Shown: positions 12,004-24,315, numbered from the stretch's first letter. The stretch: DNA of 64,000 nt from Earliella scabrosa (GCA_022605405.1 JABYQQ010000001.1:1674001-1738000); one strand, 5' to 3'. Notes: a model not told the origin generated them from the letters alone. Translations and numbers: made by a program.

Positions 12004-12011
12004 CTTATATA
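12004..12011 (-). promoter_or_regulatory. TATA box of the small 11.9 kb locus
   Basis: TATATAAG on the - strand in a G-rich context, 64 bases before ATG 11940. Confidence 0.5.
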
Positions 12012-12397
12012 CCCGCAGGGGTCCTGGGGGACCGGCCGGTTGTCAACGGCCGCGGCGCTTGGCAACCATGGTGCCGCTGTGGCGACGGCCATAGCACAAG
12101 CCTCCTGCCGCCGGCTTCTCCCAAAGCTTGCGACGCAAGGCTGTGCTGGACAAAGTGAATCTCGCCCCGGGCTTTCACGTACCGAAGTGGTGGACAATAG
12201 CTCCCCATTGTCCTGCCGGCCAAATGCGAACCCGATGTCTTCCGCTGCAGGCCCTCTGCCCGAGGATCTCTCTCGAAGCAACGCGAACAGCTTGGACACC
12301 CTGCTCGATGCTCTATTTGCGGACTTACCATACATGGCGCAACGTCGAACCTGGTGATGGTTATGCAAGCAGCGACCTCATCAAGGCTTCGATTGCT
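12012..12397. other. Intergenic region
   Basis: This lies between the P450 stop and the small locus promoter. It contains open frames without recognisable motifs and nothing further. Confidence 0.4.
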
Positions 12398-14676
12398 TCA
12401 CGAATCTAATGTTACAGCATGCATATGTGCGATTAGCTCACGCAGCTTCTGCGAGCGCGGCCGGAACGCGCATGTGAACTCCTTCGGATGGCTGGTGCGC
12501 CACCCTTGTCAGCAAAGCAAAAGCGGAGTCGAATCACGCGGACGAACCTGATGAATCCAGAGAGAAAGCCCGCTTCAGGGACAATGTCCCGGCCGGAGCT
12601 GTCCTTCGCAAATGTCAAATCCATCGTGGCGATGACGTTCACGGCGGTGAGCCACAGGCTTGCGTCAGCGAACGCTTTGCCAGGACACACTCTGCCGAAG
12701 CATAAGCACGCGATGCCGACGACCAAGCGCACATGTGGGACAACTCACCGCCGTCCGAAGCCGAACACGACGTTACGGGGGTCCTTGCGGTCCACCTCCT
12801 CTGCAGACATCTCCAGGTAGCGTTCTGGGTCGAACCGTCCTGGGTCGTAATACAGGTCAGGGTTCTGAGTCATCCACCTGCTTCGCATGAGCATCAGACC
12901 TCGGCGCGAGCAGAGATGGCGTACCATATATTGGGCATCATCATCGAGCCTTCTGGGATTAGCCAACCGCGGTGGATATCGTTTGAGCTCACGCGATGCG
13001 GAACGCCTATGAACGTGACGGGTGAGATGAGCTGTAGTCATGAGCCTGAAAAGAGTGTCGCATTCTACCTAACGGCACTGGTGCGTTCCATCTGGTGTTG
13101 AAGAGGAACAGGCATGTGAGTAAATAGCGTCGGGGAATTTCAAGAATGTATGCACACCTCAAAACTTCCATCATGACGCACTCCATGTATGGGAGGTTCT
13201 CGCGATCGTCGAAGTCGACGAGCCTCTCTTGGCCAATCACACGGTCAATCTCCTCCTGCGCCTTCTTGTACACGTCAGGGTGGAGGACCATGGCAAGAAC
13301 GAAGTTCCTGATCGCAGTTAGAGTCTAGCACCCATGTCAGAGTAAGCGCGTATGAACGCCGCCTTGAGCGACCGGCATACTCACAGTATCCGACCCAGCT
13401 ACAGCGCCACGATTAGAGCCCGCAGTATCAAGCGTCAAATCATACGCACCAGCTAAAATGGCGCCTGCGACACCCTTGATATCGTCTTCATGCTGTGGCG
13501 TGAGCGTGCCCTCTGCGAGGGCAGCCTCCAGCAGCGTCGCGACGACACACGGCCTTGCGGTGCCGGCTTGCTGAAAGTGCCCTTGAGCGACCATCCGGAT
13601 CTCCATCTGCACTAGTGAAGTACTCACGAGACCCCGCGCCACCATCTCGTACGGAATATCAAGACTTTGACGCAGGACGTGCCGCACGAAAAGCGCCTGC
13701 TTCATCCAGCCGGAGCCCGGCATCCAGAGCGGGTAGTGTTTCACTGTATGCGTTCGTTCATGCGTCCTGTCAGCAATTGGCACGATCTACCATGATTCGC
13801 GGCGTACAAATGGGGAAGAAGTCGACGAGCATCGAGCCTGGGCTCCCAGCGAGGACCGTCTCCTCTGTGACGCGCTCGTTGAGTTCGACGAGTGGGTCAT
13901 CAAGCGAGGCAATGCGGTGCCCGTAGGCCATGTCGAAGACGAGTGCGGCGGACCATCTGCACATGTGTCAGCTAGTAACGCACGCACAGTAACGAACCCA
14001 CCTCTTGATATGGTCGTTGACGCGCTCAGGGGTATCGCATAGCCCGGCGAGGAAGGTGTACGTCTCGCGCCGCTGCATCGGCCGATACGAGAGCAGGACG
14101 GACTTGGGAATGAGCGCGTCCTGGAGCCACTTGCGGTGCTTCCGGAATCGGTCACCATACGGCATCATGTTGATCACGCTGTCCCACTTCATGCTGGAGA
14201 AGCCACCGTCAGCGAAGGTACCGTGGAACACCGCGCGCGCAGGGACGCAGGACATCGGATGATCTGACGTACATCTCGTTGAGCAAGATGAAGCGCGGGC
14301 GATCCGAGTACTTTGCGCTGCGCTTCTCGAGCAGCTCTTCTGCCGCCTCGCGCGAGTTGAGGATGATTGCGGGTGTGCGGAAGAACCTCGCGAACACGAT
14401 GTCGCCTCCTCACAATATGAGTGGGATGTAAGAGACGAGAGATGACATACAGGGAGGCTTACCATACTGACGCCCCCATTCTGCAAGCTTCTTCGGTTGA
14501 TACTCCATGGGCAGTTGATGGACATTGCCCAGGAAGGGCAGGGCGGGCGGGCCAGGAGGATAGGGGTGTCCGGCGGTCCTCGAGTAACGGACATATGCGC
14601 CAAGTAGTACGAGCGCAACGAGCAAAATAGTAGTGGGAGAGGACGTGGTAAACGAGACTTGCGACAAGATCGCCAT
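12398..14676 (-). CDS. Cytochrome P450 (CYP64/O-methylsterigmatocystin oxidoreductase-like)
   Basis: A membrane-anchored haem-thiolate monooxygenase, probably in the ER. It starts at ATG 14676 with an N-terminal hydrophobic anchor (about residues 12-30), then a proline hinge YPPGPPALPFLGN. Multiple small exons follow. Recognisable parts are helix C region WDSVINMMPYGDRFRKHRKW, the I-helix AGSDTT formed across a short intron near 13.4 kb, helix J LHPDVYKKAQEEIDRVIG, the ExxR motif EVLR joined to WNAPVPLG, the PERF motif FDPERYL, and the haem loop FGFGRR/VCPGKAFA split by an intron at 12.75 kb. The last exon uses a CACCAG acceptor, giving SHPKEFTCAFRPRSQK, and stops at 12398. All key residues are present and the length is about 510 residues, normal for the family. 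A TTATAA box lies 50 bases upstream. The substrate is unknown. Confidence 0.9.
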
Positions 14677-14726
14677 CTCGAAAGGAAGAGAACGGTTCCA
14701 CAAGGATGATCATCCATGCTCGGGGG

Positions 14727-14734
14727 CTTATAAG
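14727..14734 (-). promoter_or_regulatory. TATA box of the CYP64-like P450
   Basis: CTTATAAG about 50 bases upstream of the chosen ATG. An ATG at 14717 lies too close to this box to be a likely start, which supports 14676. Confidence 0.5.
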
Positions 14735-17713
14735 TGGTTGTGCTAGGCTTGTACCAACAGGGGCTTGCACCGCACCGTTGTGACCGCCAGGGTGACTGGC
14801 ACGTACACCGTTAGCGTAAGCGCCGGATGTGCCACCGAGGCCGATGGACGAGCGCACTACTGAGCGCATCAGCATACAGGTATCCCAAAGCCCCGCGAAT
14901 GCACTTACACCTTCGCGGACCTATTTTGCGTCTTGTCCTCATGCCTCGATGCACATCGATAGCACTAAGATGCCTGCGCGCACGATGTGAGCCCATCGAG
15001 AACTCCTGGCGAAAGGGGGTGAGCGGCAGGGACGCGTCTGACGGAACTATTGGCCGCACCGGAGCTTACATTCGCATTGCCCGGATATCCGTATGCCCGA
15101 CGTGATACTCTCCTGCTAGCCTTTGTTGAGCGCGAACAACGTGGTGCCGACCTTCGCGCTCCGGAAAGCATTGCGAGGCTGGTGTGGTGCGATCGCCGCC
15201 AGCGTCTGATGGGAGTCGCATCAGCCATGTCTCATCAAGACAAACAAGACTTGAAGCCTACCATAGAATCTTCTACCTCATGGATGCAACTGTATGTGTT
15301 GACGCGTGAGTGCGATGTACTCTACTTTCACTGCCCAACTGCAGGAAACAGTAAGTAACCTCATTCGACGCCCAAGCGGCACATCGATCAATGCCGCTCT
15401 TGTCTTCCGCGGTGTTGTGCCACTCAATGATGGATGGGCAACCGCTGCGTGCAGTGACGCCTCCGCCGCGCTCGCAATCCGAGTTGATAATTATAGGTCA
15501 GGTCAGGGAGCTCATTCAGCCGTGGACGCCGTCAGGCACGCAGCATTGCATCGACAGGCCTGAGATTTGAACTGTTGGATACGCCACCATTCCTCGCAAT
15601 CGCGCCAAAATCAGTCAGAGCTCCGACGGCGTTCACGCTCGACCCATCGGAGCTCGTGGCGGATACATAACGGGACCGATAGTGTACCTGTGCCGGGCGA
15701 TACGCCACGCGTTCAGTCAGTCTCGAGACCTGTGTGTGAACAACTGCGCGGATGCGTACTGGCCAGCGTGGATGCTAATGGTGGTGCTACGAGCTCGGAG
15801 TCGTATCCATTCAGGCGAATCAGGCCCGATCGCTCTTCGCCCAAAATGCTTCCGCGATGGGCGACTATATGCATGGGACTGCTGAGAGAGCTGTTCAGCG
15901 CTGAGATCCATGTATCGTGGCGCCGCTCAGGTGCTCTGAGTCCTGACAGGGTTCCATTAAGTATGAGTAGAGACGGGAGCCAGCGAGACTTGTCCTCGCC
16001 TCATACCAATCTGACGCAGCTCATAACTGCCCAGTGCCCATCTCGAGTAGGTGTCTCCTCGCTCATTATTTATACACCTACGGTAGGATTTACCACGCCC
16101 AGCTGCCTCCAACCTGGCTGGCAGAGAGGTTAGGTTGGATCAGAACACGGATCGTCCATGCCCTGTAAGGCTATAACTGCTAGACGAGATGGCGAAGATG
16201 GCGGGGAAGGACAAGCCGGACAAGCGCGCACAATGCCAGTACAATTGGACGTATTTGGTATCCTAGACGCTGAAACCCTAAAAGTAGCCGAGGATACTCA
16301 CCGCCACGCCCACTGGCATTCACCCAGACTGCAGAGCACACCGCAGTTGCAATTGACGTCAACTAACTGGCAGGCTTGGGTACTTACTATGAGAATAGGC
16401 AGAGCTCAAACGCACACACACAGCCGTCTGAAGATCTTTAAACGTGACATTAAATTTTACAATACTTATGGCAATTTTACGACCATAGTACTAGGGCCTC
16501 GCGGGAATCCGTGTCGATCTTCGCCACGTCCCCGCCTTCGGCGGCCGCGCTTCAGATGCCACTCTAGCATCCTGCGCTGTGTGCGAAGAACGGTCAGGAA
16601 CCCGTCACGGTGCAAGTGAGCAAACGAGAGCAGCGCCGTACCTTTATAATTTCGTCTCGAACGACCTCTGCGATCATACTCGCGAGCCTGCTTTGGTTAT
16701 ACTGACGCCTTCGCGCTTCACGGAGACGGTCTTTACCGATCTCCTAGAATCGATCTGCAAATAGGTCTCATGTTAGTCGAGAGAGGGCTGCGTGCAGAGC
16801 TGTGGTGCGGCTTACGTAGACGCATAGTCGGATGTTACCTGTATCGGCTTGGGCGAAAGGCTGCGGGTGTGGGTCGGCAACCAAAGGCTGTAGATCATGC
16901 TTCTAGTGTATCAGGTTCCTGAGGGACGGAGGGAAATGGGTCGCGGGTGCATTCTGGTGGTGCTGAATGAACGAGAGCCACTGCGGTACGGCGGTTTGCA
17001 TGATGAGCACAGAGCAGTGACCGTTGGGGTAACTCAATACGAGGGGGAGGGTATTGACTCACCGAGGGACCGATAATGTGGTGGGAATGAGTACGCCACG
17101 ACCCCGACGTCAAGACCCTTGTCATCCACTTCCGTACCTGGCCTTCCTACGCGACCACGGCTGTTATGCCCACCATCGCCACACGATATCCGCAGCTGTC
17201 GCAGCTCGAACCTGGCCAACGACTCGTCTGTATGCCATGAAGTTCAACGTGAGCGACCCGGAACCAGAAAAGGAAAAGACCGTTCGCGACTCACAGATAC
17301 ACAGAGTCCGCGGCTGCAGCCTGTAGAGCGCGAGCCACTGCTTTCTTGCCGCGGGATCCGTATGCGGTTGGTTGGCTGGACTGCGCTCTGTGGGGCCGCG
17401 ATGGGTGCCTTGCTCCTCAATCCGACGCGGGCCCATCGAATGGTTACACCTGGAGGTGCTGTATCATCCTGTACGACCAGCGGATCGCAGCTACTAACAC
17501 CACCGGCTGAGCGGCGCATCTTGCAGCTTGTGAGGAAGAGGGCGTCAGCAACGCGGCCCCCACGACTGAACCTGAGTGGTTGACTCACTTGGGCAACGAC
17601 ACTGAGGCGGGTACGGCGGGATACGCTCTTGCCGTTCGCGGGACCGAGTCTTTTCAGACCAACGTCAGTCGCAAAGTCCGACGAGGGGTCGAGGCATGGG
17701 ACGAATAACGTAC
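14735..17713. other. Long region with no supported gene
   Basis: Nearly 3 kb of mixed short frames on both strands. No signal peptide, conserved motif or splice-consistent model was found between 14.7 and 17.0 kb. The 17.0-17.7 kb part carries - strand frames that may be later exons of the small locus starting at 17885. Confidence 0.4.
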
Positions 17714-17885
17714 CGTGCGTTGGTGGTATCAAGGAGATCGACTGAGGGATGGCCGCCATGATGAGCACACAGGGGGTGAGTGTGGGTGGTGCGTTCGCTG
17801 AGGCGAGCCGAGTCTTGAGAAGTTTGTCTGTGAGACGCGAGCGAGCGCGGGCAGAGGTGTTCTCCGGAGGGTGGTGGGCGTCCAT
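17714..17885 (-). CDS. First exon of a possible small protein (copy 2)
   Basis: ATG 17885 follows a TATATAAG box (17965-17972) by 80 bases. The exon encodes 57 residues, beginning MDAHHPPENTSARARSRL. It has a TDKLL motif and then a hydrophobic stretch, LTPCVLIMAAIPQSISLI, that could be a membrane segment. It ends at a GTACGT donor. It shares 20 identical bases over the TDKLL codons with the 11.9 kb locus. Possible later exons include an Ala/Val-rich frame near 17.5 kb. The family is not recognised, and an intact gene is not proven. Confidence 0.35.
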
Positions 17886-17964
17886 GTCCGAGGACGAGGG
17901 AGTGGGGTGGCTCGAGGAGGTGGGAGAGAAGTGTGGTGAGGGCTTCGTACAGCACTCACCGGGT

Positions 17965-17972
17965 CTTATATA
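17965..17972 (-). promoter_or_regulatory. TATA box of the 17.9 kb small locus
   Basis: TATATAAG on the - strand, 80 bases before ATG 17885. It has the same octamer as the box of the related 11.9 kb locus. Confidence 0.5.
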
Positions 17973-18450
17973 GCTCGATAGTTGGTCATTGCTGCGATGA
18001 CGTGTGGTCGAGATCTGGTCGGATGGCTCGGGCTTTGACGGCTGAAGAGCCGTATTGTCGTGGTTATGCGCCGGACTTGGCAGGCGCGTGTACCGCATTC
18101 GCGTACTACCGGCCATTGCGTCTGCTTTCACTGTCGCTCTGGTTGTGTGCGCCGCTTTTGTCGTGTGGTCAGCGTTACGAACTACAATCAGAAGTCCCGC
18201 GACAAGCCTATGTACGGTGCACTGACAACTTGAATAGCGGCGAGTGGCGTAAGGGCTGACGATGGACGGGCGAGACATCAGAAACGATGGTAATTCACTG
18301 AGGCACTTGGAGATGTGTGATGTACACGTGGGGATCCATCGCATGGCATACATTGCTAGACCAATCGAAAGGGAATCAGCGATACGTCTTCAAACCGCCG
18401 GCTTGGACGCGAGTGGCAACGAACTCACCTCCTTCCAAACCAGAACGTAC

Positions 18451-18764
18451 TCACGGGGTAGGGGTCAAAGCGACGACGGCGCATGCGGCCGAGCATTGGC
18501 CCAACGCAGCGTTGCAGCCAAGAATAGCGGCAGGGGTCCCAACGCCAGCGGTGACGGTCCCGAACACGGCCCCGGCGGCCGCGTAGCAGGCAACAGCAAC
18601 AGTGTTGCAGCCTATGAAAGTATGTCACAACCGTGTTGAGCAGAGTGAACCTGACGAAGCGTACCGGTCTGGCAAATGCCGTATGCGATCAGTCCAGCGT
18701 GGACGGAGGGAAAGGCGGAGAGCGAAATGGCGAGGGTAGAGATGACGGGGAGAGTTAGTTTCAT
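18451..18764 (-). CDS. Small secreted Cys-containing protein, zygote-specific class V-like (copy 1)
   Basis: Two exons, 18764-18665 and 18611-18451, separated by a 53-bp intron (GTACGC..CATAG), encode 86 residues. The N-terminus is a clear signal peptide, MKLTLPVISTLAISLSAF, ending at a VHAG site. The mature part is Ala/Gly-rich with six spaced cysteines. It contains ICQTGCN, VACYAAAGAVFGTVTAG and ILGCNAALGQCSAAC and ends LTPTP. Fungal proteins with this pattern are often annotated as zygote-specific class V copy B / EZY14-like because of a distant match to algal genes. Their function is unknown. The next - strand gene is a tandem paralog with the same exon structure, length and intron phase. 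The protein is probably secreted or membrane associated. Confidence 0.8.
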
Positions 18765-19323
18765 GTCCGACGTTTCCAACTCAGATGCTGGGGGTTGCAG
18801 AGCGGGAAAGGGCTAAAGAGGCTTACTCTGACGACTTGAGGGAATGGCTTATGTACTCTTGACCCCCTCCACATGGCGGGGCGCTCGCGAGGACGAACGC
18901 ATGGAAGCCATAGTAGCGCTAGTCTAGTCAGCGATAACCTCCGTTAGACGGACGTTCGTGGAGCTTCGACAACCAATTAGCGGTTACCGCAGCAGCCGGA
19001 ATGACGGCAGACGTCCAACGCGCGCCCTCTGGAACTCGGCGGATTTGCCTTTTTGAGTAAGTCGCTGTGTGTTTTCGTCTGCGCTCTAGATCCATGTGAA
19101 GAGCCGTTCTGGGCCAACACGACACGATGCCCAGTGTCGGGAAGCTTCCACTTCACAATTCATGCTTATTCGTACATGCAACAGGGTCAACTGCGATAAC
19201 ATGAGGACGTTATCCGATTCCGACGCAACACCTTGCGCTTGACAGGGCTCTGAGTACGCGTATGTCAGAACACAAAACCTAGGCTTCGGACGGGCGACGT
19301 ACCTTGATTGATCGCGAAGAGAC
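18765..19323. other. Spacer between tandem small secreted protein genes
   Basis: This spacer must hold the promoter of the downstream (18.7 kb) copy. No strong TATA box was seen; an ACATAAGCC sequence near 18.85 kb is a weak candidate. Confidence 0.4.
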
Positions 19324-19646
19324 TCACGGAGTGGGCGCGATGAGGGCGGTGGCAGCGCAGGCGGCCGAGCAGGTGCCGAGGGCGGCGTTGCACGCCAGGA
19401 TGGCAGGCGCGACCGCAACGCCAGCGGTGACCGTGCCAAAGACAGCGCCAGCGGCACCGTAGCAAGCGACGACGACGGCGTTGCAGCCTGCCAATAAGTA
19501 AATGCGCAACATGAGTGATCTACTATATGCGACGCGACTATATGCGTACCTGTCTGGCAGAGAGCATACGCGAGAGGTCCAGCGTAAACCGGCAAAGCCG
19601 GGAGGGTGGAGAGCACAACAGCGATAGAGAGCAGCTTGACGTTCAT
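19324..19646 (-). CDS. Small secreted Cys-containing protein, zygote-specific class V-like (copy 2)
   Basis: Exons 19646-19550 and 19487-19324 encode 86 residues, the same length as the neighbouring copy. The signal peptide MNVKLLSIAVVLSTLPALP ends at VYAG. The mature part has CQTGCN, VACYGAAGAVFGTVTAG, ILACNAALGTCSAACA and a C-terminal IAPTP. The single 62-bp intron splits the second Gly codon after CQT exactly as in copy 1. All six cysteines are conserved between copies, and most replacements fall in the signal peptide and between residues 55 and 60. A TATAAAG box is found about 50 bases upstream. Its role is unknown. Tandem expansion of small secreted proteins is common in basidiomycetes. 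Confidence 0.82.
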
Positions 19647-19695
19647 GACGGCAGGAGGGAAAGATGGGTTGGGGAGATTTGCGAGACGGTCAGGG

Positions 19696-19703
19696 CTTTA
19701 TAC
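19696..19703 (-). promoter_or_regulatory. TATA box of small secreted protein copy 2
   Basis: GTATAAAG on the - strand, about 50 bases before ATG 19646. Confidence 0.5.
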
Positions 19704-20331
19704 GAATCCGTTGCGTCCTGTCCTTCACAGAACCGTTTGACATCGCGATCTTGGAGGAGCAAACACAACGAGCTGTCACACTCAGTGCTTCACTCAAGTC
19801 TAGAAGGCTCCTGGGCCCGGGTCACCGTGACGTCCGTGGGGTTGCCACTGGAGGACATCGGTCCGGAGCAGCGAGTCACAAACGCTGAGCATGGACCGGA
19901 CTTGTACATGAGTAACAGTTTTCACGGGGAGAACATACCGTTAGCCAGCATAGAGGAACTTATAATAAGTCATTCTTGCCAAACTGGTACTGGCAGCGCG
20001 TCCGAGTCCGAGAAAGTTTCAAACTTTCAAAGCGTGACGTGGCCTCTGTGACCGGCAGTTCCCGGGGGCGCTCCTGGGTTCCTGGTTAACCGCCGGAAAG
20101 AAAAGGTGAATATGCCAGGACTCACCGCAAGGACAATACTTCACAGCAAGTAATGGCGGCTTTGCGAGTGATGGACGGGCACTCGTGTGCGCCGCGTCCA
20201 ACGTCCTACAAACTCGAAACATCAATAGCGCATCAAGACCTTCAACCTCGGTCCTCAATGTAGATACAAACGGCTCAGAGACGCGAGAACAGTGGGCAGG
20301 AAACAGATAAGTACAGCACCAAACAAATAAA
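19704..20331. other. Intergenic region
   Basis: This includes the 3' flank of the checkpoint gene and upstream sequence of the small secreted protein. No gene or strong motif was seen. Confidence 0.45.
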
Positions 20332-23300
20332 TCACTCAATCTCGACATCGGAATGCAGCACGCGTGCCTCGCTCTCAACGTCCTGCTCCCCGCCCTGATG
20401 CTGCGTCCGCGCGGCCGCGCGGTGGTGGCCCACATTACCCTGGAACGCGGCCCAGATCGACTCGACCTCAGGCCCGTCGACGATCATCTCCAGAATGTCC
20501 TTCGCAGTATCTACAAGGGCCCACCCAAGCAAAACACAAGTCCGATCAGAATCGCACAACGGAGGGTGTGAGAGAGAGGCAGGACGTACCGCGGATTTTG
20601 TCCAGCTTGAACCGCTCCTCAGGCGCGACCACGTCAGGGACTTCCGCGAAGCCGATGCGGCCCATGGTGACGGTGAGCATGTGGTACATGCCGTTGAAGA
20701 TCCGCCGCACTGGGTGCACGGTCAGCTTCTGGCGGAGGGCGTAGAACTCCATTCCGCGCAGCATGTGCGCGAGGAGCACCGTCGTGCTGATGAGCGTGTC
20801 GACGGTCCTAGATGCAGCGAAGGCGCGTCAGCGAATCCCGATGCAACGAGTAAATCATGAGATGGCGCACCAGGTGACAAGCTTCGGGGATCCGAGGAGC
20901 TCTTCGTCTTCCTCGTACATTGGAGTCGTGACGTTCAGAAGGAAGAGAATGACAGAGGGCACGAGCGTGTCCGACTTGAGCAGAATGTCCCGCGCATCGG
21001 TGTCCACACCGCGGACGATCAGAAGCGTCGTGAAGAAGCCGATGATGGCGTGCTTCATAGCTCGACCCTGCATCTACAACGTCAGCTGGCCTCGAAGGGC
21101 GATAGTGGTCCGGCGTACCTCATCATCGTCGAATCGTGGATTGATGAGCATTGCAGCGAGACTCTCAATGTGAGGGATACGAGAGTAGTCCTTGTCCATT
21201 GCCTCCTCATCCGGATCCTCCGGGAGAGGGAACGAAAGGAATTGCTTGTGCAGACCGCCTCGATCTACAAATTAGCAGTGATCAGGACAACGTGGAGAGC
21301 CAACGCAAAACAACGCACGCGACGCAATGAGAGAGAACACGCGCAATAATCGATGCAGAAACCACGCAGGCTGGTGGGTATGGATGAGCACGGACAACAC
21401 GTCCGCAGTCCGGATGAAGGCGGTCAGCCTAGACGTGGCAAGTTCAGTCCTCTATGAAGGGGTGACACCGAGAGCATTGACTCACCGCACCGCCAACTCA
21501 GGAGGTGTGTTCCAGACGATCGCCTGGAGTAGCCCGAGGACTTCTCTAGCGATAGAAGTTTGTCCATCATCAAGACCGCCCTCCTTCGGAGACAGCAGTT
21601 CTCGCACGGTCCGACACATCAAAGAGAGGATAACTGGTACGGCGCTGGCGCTGCCTGGCAGACCGGACGGGGCCAATGTGACCGATACAAAAGAAGGAAT
21701 AAAGAGCGCCGCGATCCTCAAGAGGTTCAACAACGCAGCCAACTGAGGAACCTGCCCAAATCATGAGATTTGAATTCATCATCACACGACATGTTGAGGA
21801 ACGAACTCACAGAGTGTGCACCGCACAGAGTGTGACCTAGCGCACATAGCGCATCCACGACACTGCGAATCGCCTCGTCTGTGTCACCCAATCGCAGAGC
21901 GACCGTGCCCATGACCTCCAGAAGCTTCGCGCATTGCTTACTATACGCTTGCACTTGATCCGACGGAGCCGTCGAGGGAAGCGAATGATCGATGAGCAGC
22001 TGGAGGGTAGGCTGAGTCGCGACGCAATGTCGATGTGTAAGAACGATCCTCTGCAGCTATTGTTACGAGCAAGCATTAGTAACACGACGTCCAGGTATAA
22101 ATGTGTCCGACACGTACCTCTCTTGTCCAATCTGCTTCCAGAAGCGGCTCCAGAGGCTCGGGAGGTTCCGGCGGCTCCGGCGGTGTTGCAGGCTCGGTCT
22201 TATCCTCACCGTTCTCCATCTCGACATCCCCGTCGGGAGGTGGAGGTAGAGGTAGAGGTAGCGGCTCGGGGCTGCTACTTGGCACTGACGGCGACGATCG
22301 CGGAGCCGGCTCGTCTTCCACATTCGGAATGAAGACCTCCTCCAGCTGGCGAAGAAAAGTGCCCTTCGAAGACGGGTCGCGATGCGCATTGGACGTAGAC
22401 CCAAAGAAATTGTCTTCCTTCTTCTGCTCGTCACTCGCCTCGTCCACGACATCCGCCCGCGCCTTGCCCTTCCCGTGCACCTGTTGGTCGCCTTGCGATG
22501 GCTGTGTCTCTGACGATGGCTGTTCATCTGTACGGGTACGCGCGCGTCTGCCTCTTTGAGGCCGTTCGGGAGAAGCAGGGAAGCTGCTGTCGAAGCCGAG
22601 CGGGTTCGAACTTTTCTTCTTGAGTTGACTCTTCGCAGGGCTCTTCGGAGGACTCTTTGGAGGACTGTCGGGAATGAGGATGATCTTCTTGCGTGGTTGA
22701 CGCTTCGGACTAACGGACACGTCCATCCTAGCCTTCGGACGGAGAGGCGTCTGCATCGGCTCTGCAGCTTCGCCATTCGGCACAGCTTGTCGTCGCTGGG
22801 TAGATGCAGATACCGGAGTAGGCGGCGGGTGAGGCTCCATGCGCTTGGTCCGGACAGCCCATGGCGTCTTATTGCGCGCAGTTTCCAGTTCATGTTGCTA
22901 GTGGGGCCGCAACGAAGAAAATATATGAAACCCTGTACGGACAGAGTGACGCGTGCTGTTACCTTGAACATGTACTGCGTCTTCACCCGCTCCAGCTCGT
23001 CTCGCATCTCCCGCTTGAGCTGTGCTTGCAAGGCCTCTGCCGCCTCCTTCGCGGCCTGGATCCGAGCGACCTCTGCTGCATGATCCTTCGCGGTCTGTGG
23101 AACTGAACATAAGTGCTCTGCTACGAGGTGAGTGTCGAACGGGATTCTACCTTCTCAATACTCTTCCTCAGGATGCTGACCTCGCCCGCCTTGGCATACT
23201 GTGCGTTGCGCGCCTCCTCTAGTTCCGTCTTTGTCTTCTGTTGCGCCTTCGCGAGCTACAGCGTACTCTCATCAATCGCGACGTCCCCATTCTTCCATCA

Positions 23301-24315
23301 GACGACGCACCTCCTCAAGTTGGGCCTTCAGCGTCTCGACTTCAATCCGAAGATCTCGTTGCTGGACACCTTGGGATAAAGGCGGTTGAAGCTGGGGAGG
23401 CAGCGGCTGAGGCTGAGGAGGCGGCGGTTGCGGCGGGATTGCGGGCGAGGTGCCTCGCTGTCGCGAAGACCCACCTATGCTTTGTCGTCGATCGATAGGA
23501 ATAGAGACGGAGGGAGAAGACCCCCTGGCACCACGCGGTGCAGCTGCCGGAGGTAGAGACGCTTTCCGCACCTGAGGCCGCACGGAGGTAGATGGTGATA
23601 TCGAATGTCGAGCTGGTCGCGAGCTCACAGGTGGCCTTGTTTGGGCGGATACGGGAGATGGTCGTGAAGAGCGTACGCTGTTCTGAACGGTGGGTTGCGG
23701 TGGCGCGTTGGTAGGAGGTGGCACAAAGTTTGCAAGAGCGGCTTCAATCTGGCTCAGTGCAGTATGCCGTGGCCTCTGCCTGTTCTGGGAGCGTGCTGAA
23801 GCGGCAGGACCCTGAGAGGGACCAGAGCCGGACGCAGAAGAGCTACTCCCGCCAGATGCATGTCTTGTGAAAGGCGAAGGGCCTTGTACAGGCGCAGGAG
23901 GGCGACGAAGGGGTCCAGGAGGTGCGCGAGCAGACGTTGCACGATTAGACGTACTTGCACCGTTGATATGACCATTCGCGCCTCTCATCTGCTTCGCCAA
24001 CTCGTTCGCCGACGCACGCTGTTCAGCAGGGAGCTTGTAGGACCCATCGTTGATGATGGAGATGTCTGGTAACAAGTCGTCGTAGTCCTCGACGTTTATA
24101 GCACGCAGTCGCGGGACAAGACCATCGGGCGTAAGCTCATGGGTTGTCTTCTGTTTCTTTGCGGCTGGAAGGGGCGCGTCTTGTCCGAGAGGCCGTCGCT
24201 GGCCTGCTTGCTGCTGCTGTTCTTCTTGCCACTTCTTCTCCTCAAAGTCAAGCGCGGCTAGGGTCTGATCGTCTAGAACAAGATCATCGTCAAAGTAGTC
24301 GTCCGAGCCGTCCAT
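20332..24315 (-). CDS. rad26: ATR-interacting checkpoint protein (ATRIP / Rad26 family)
   Basis: The partner of ATR kinase, which recruits it to RPA-coated single-stranded DNA in the nucleus. The start at 24315 opens a 347-residue first exon. Its first 25 residues are acidic with spaced hydrophobics, YFDDDLVLDDQTLAALDFEE, matching the RPA-binding checkpoint recruitment motif of ATRIP proteins. A long Pro/Ser-rich linker follows. A coiled coil spans several exons (about 23.4-22.9 kb; LRIEVETLKAQLEEVRRLM, then AKDHAAEVARIQAAKEAAEA). A basic/acidic middle part follows (PRKKIILIPDSPPKSPPK). The C-terminal half (22.1-20.3 kb) is helical, with LAALLNLLRIAALFIPSFV and MKHAIIGFFTTLLIVRGVD, and ends at 20332. 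The overall order (acidic N-terminus, coiled coil, helical repeat) fits Rad26/ATRIP. The assignment rests on architecture, because the family diverges quickly. Confidence 0.75.
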
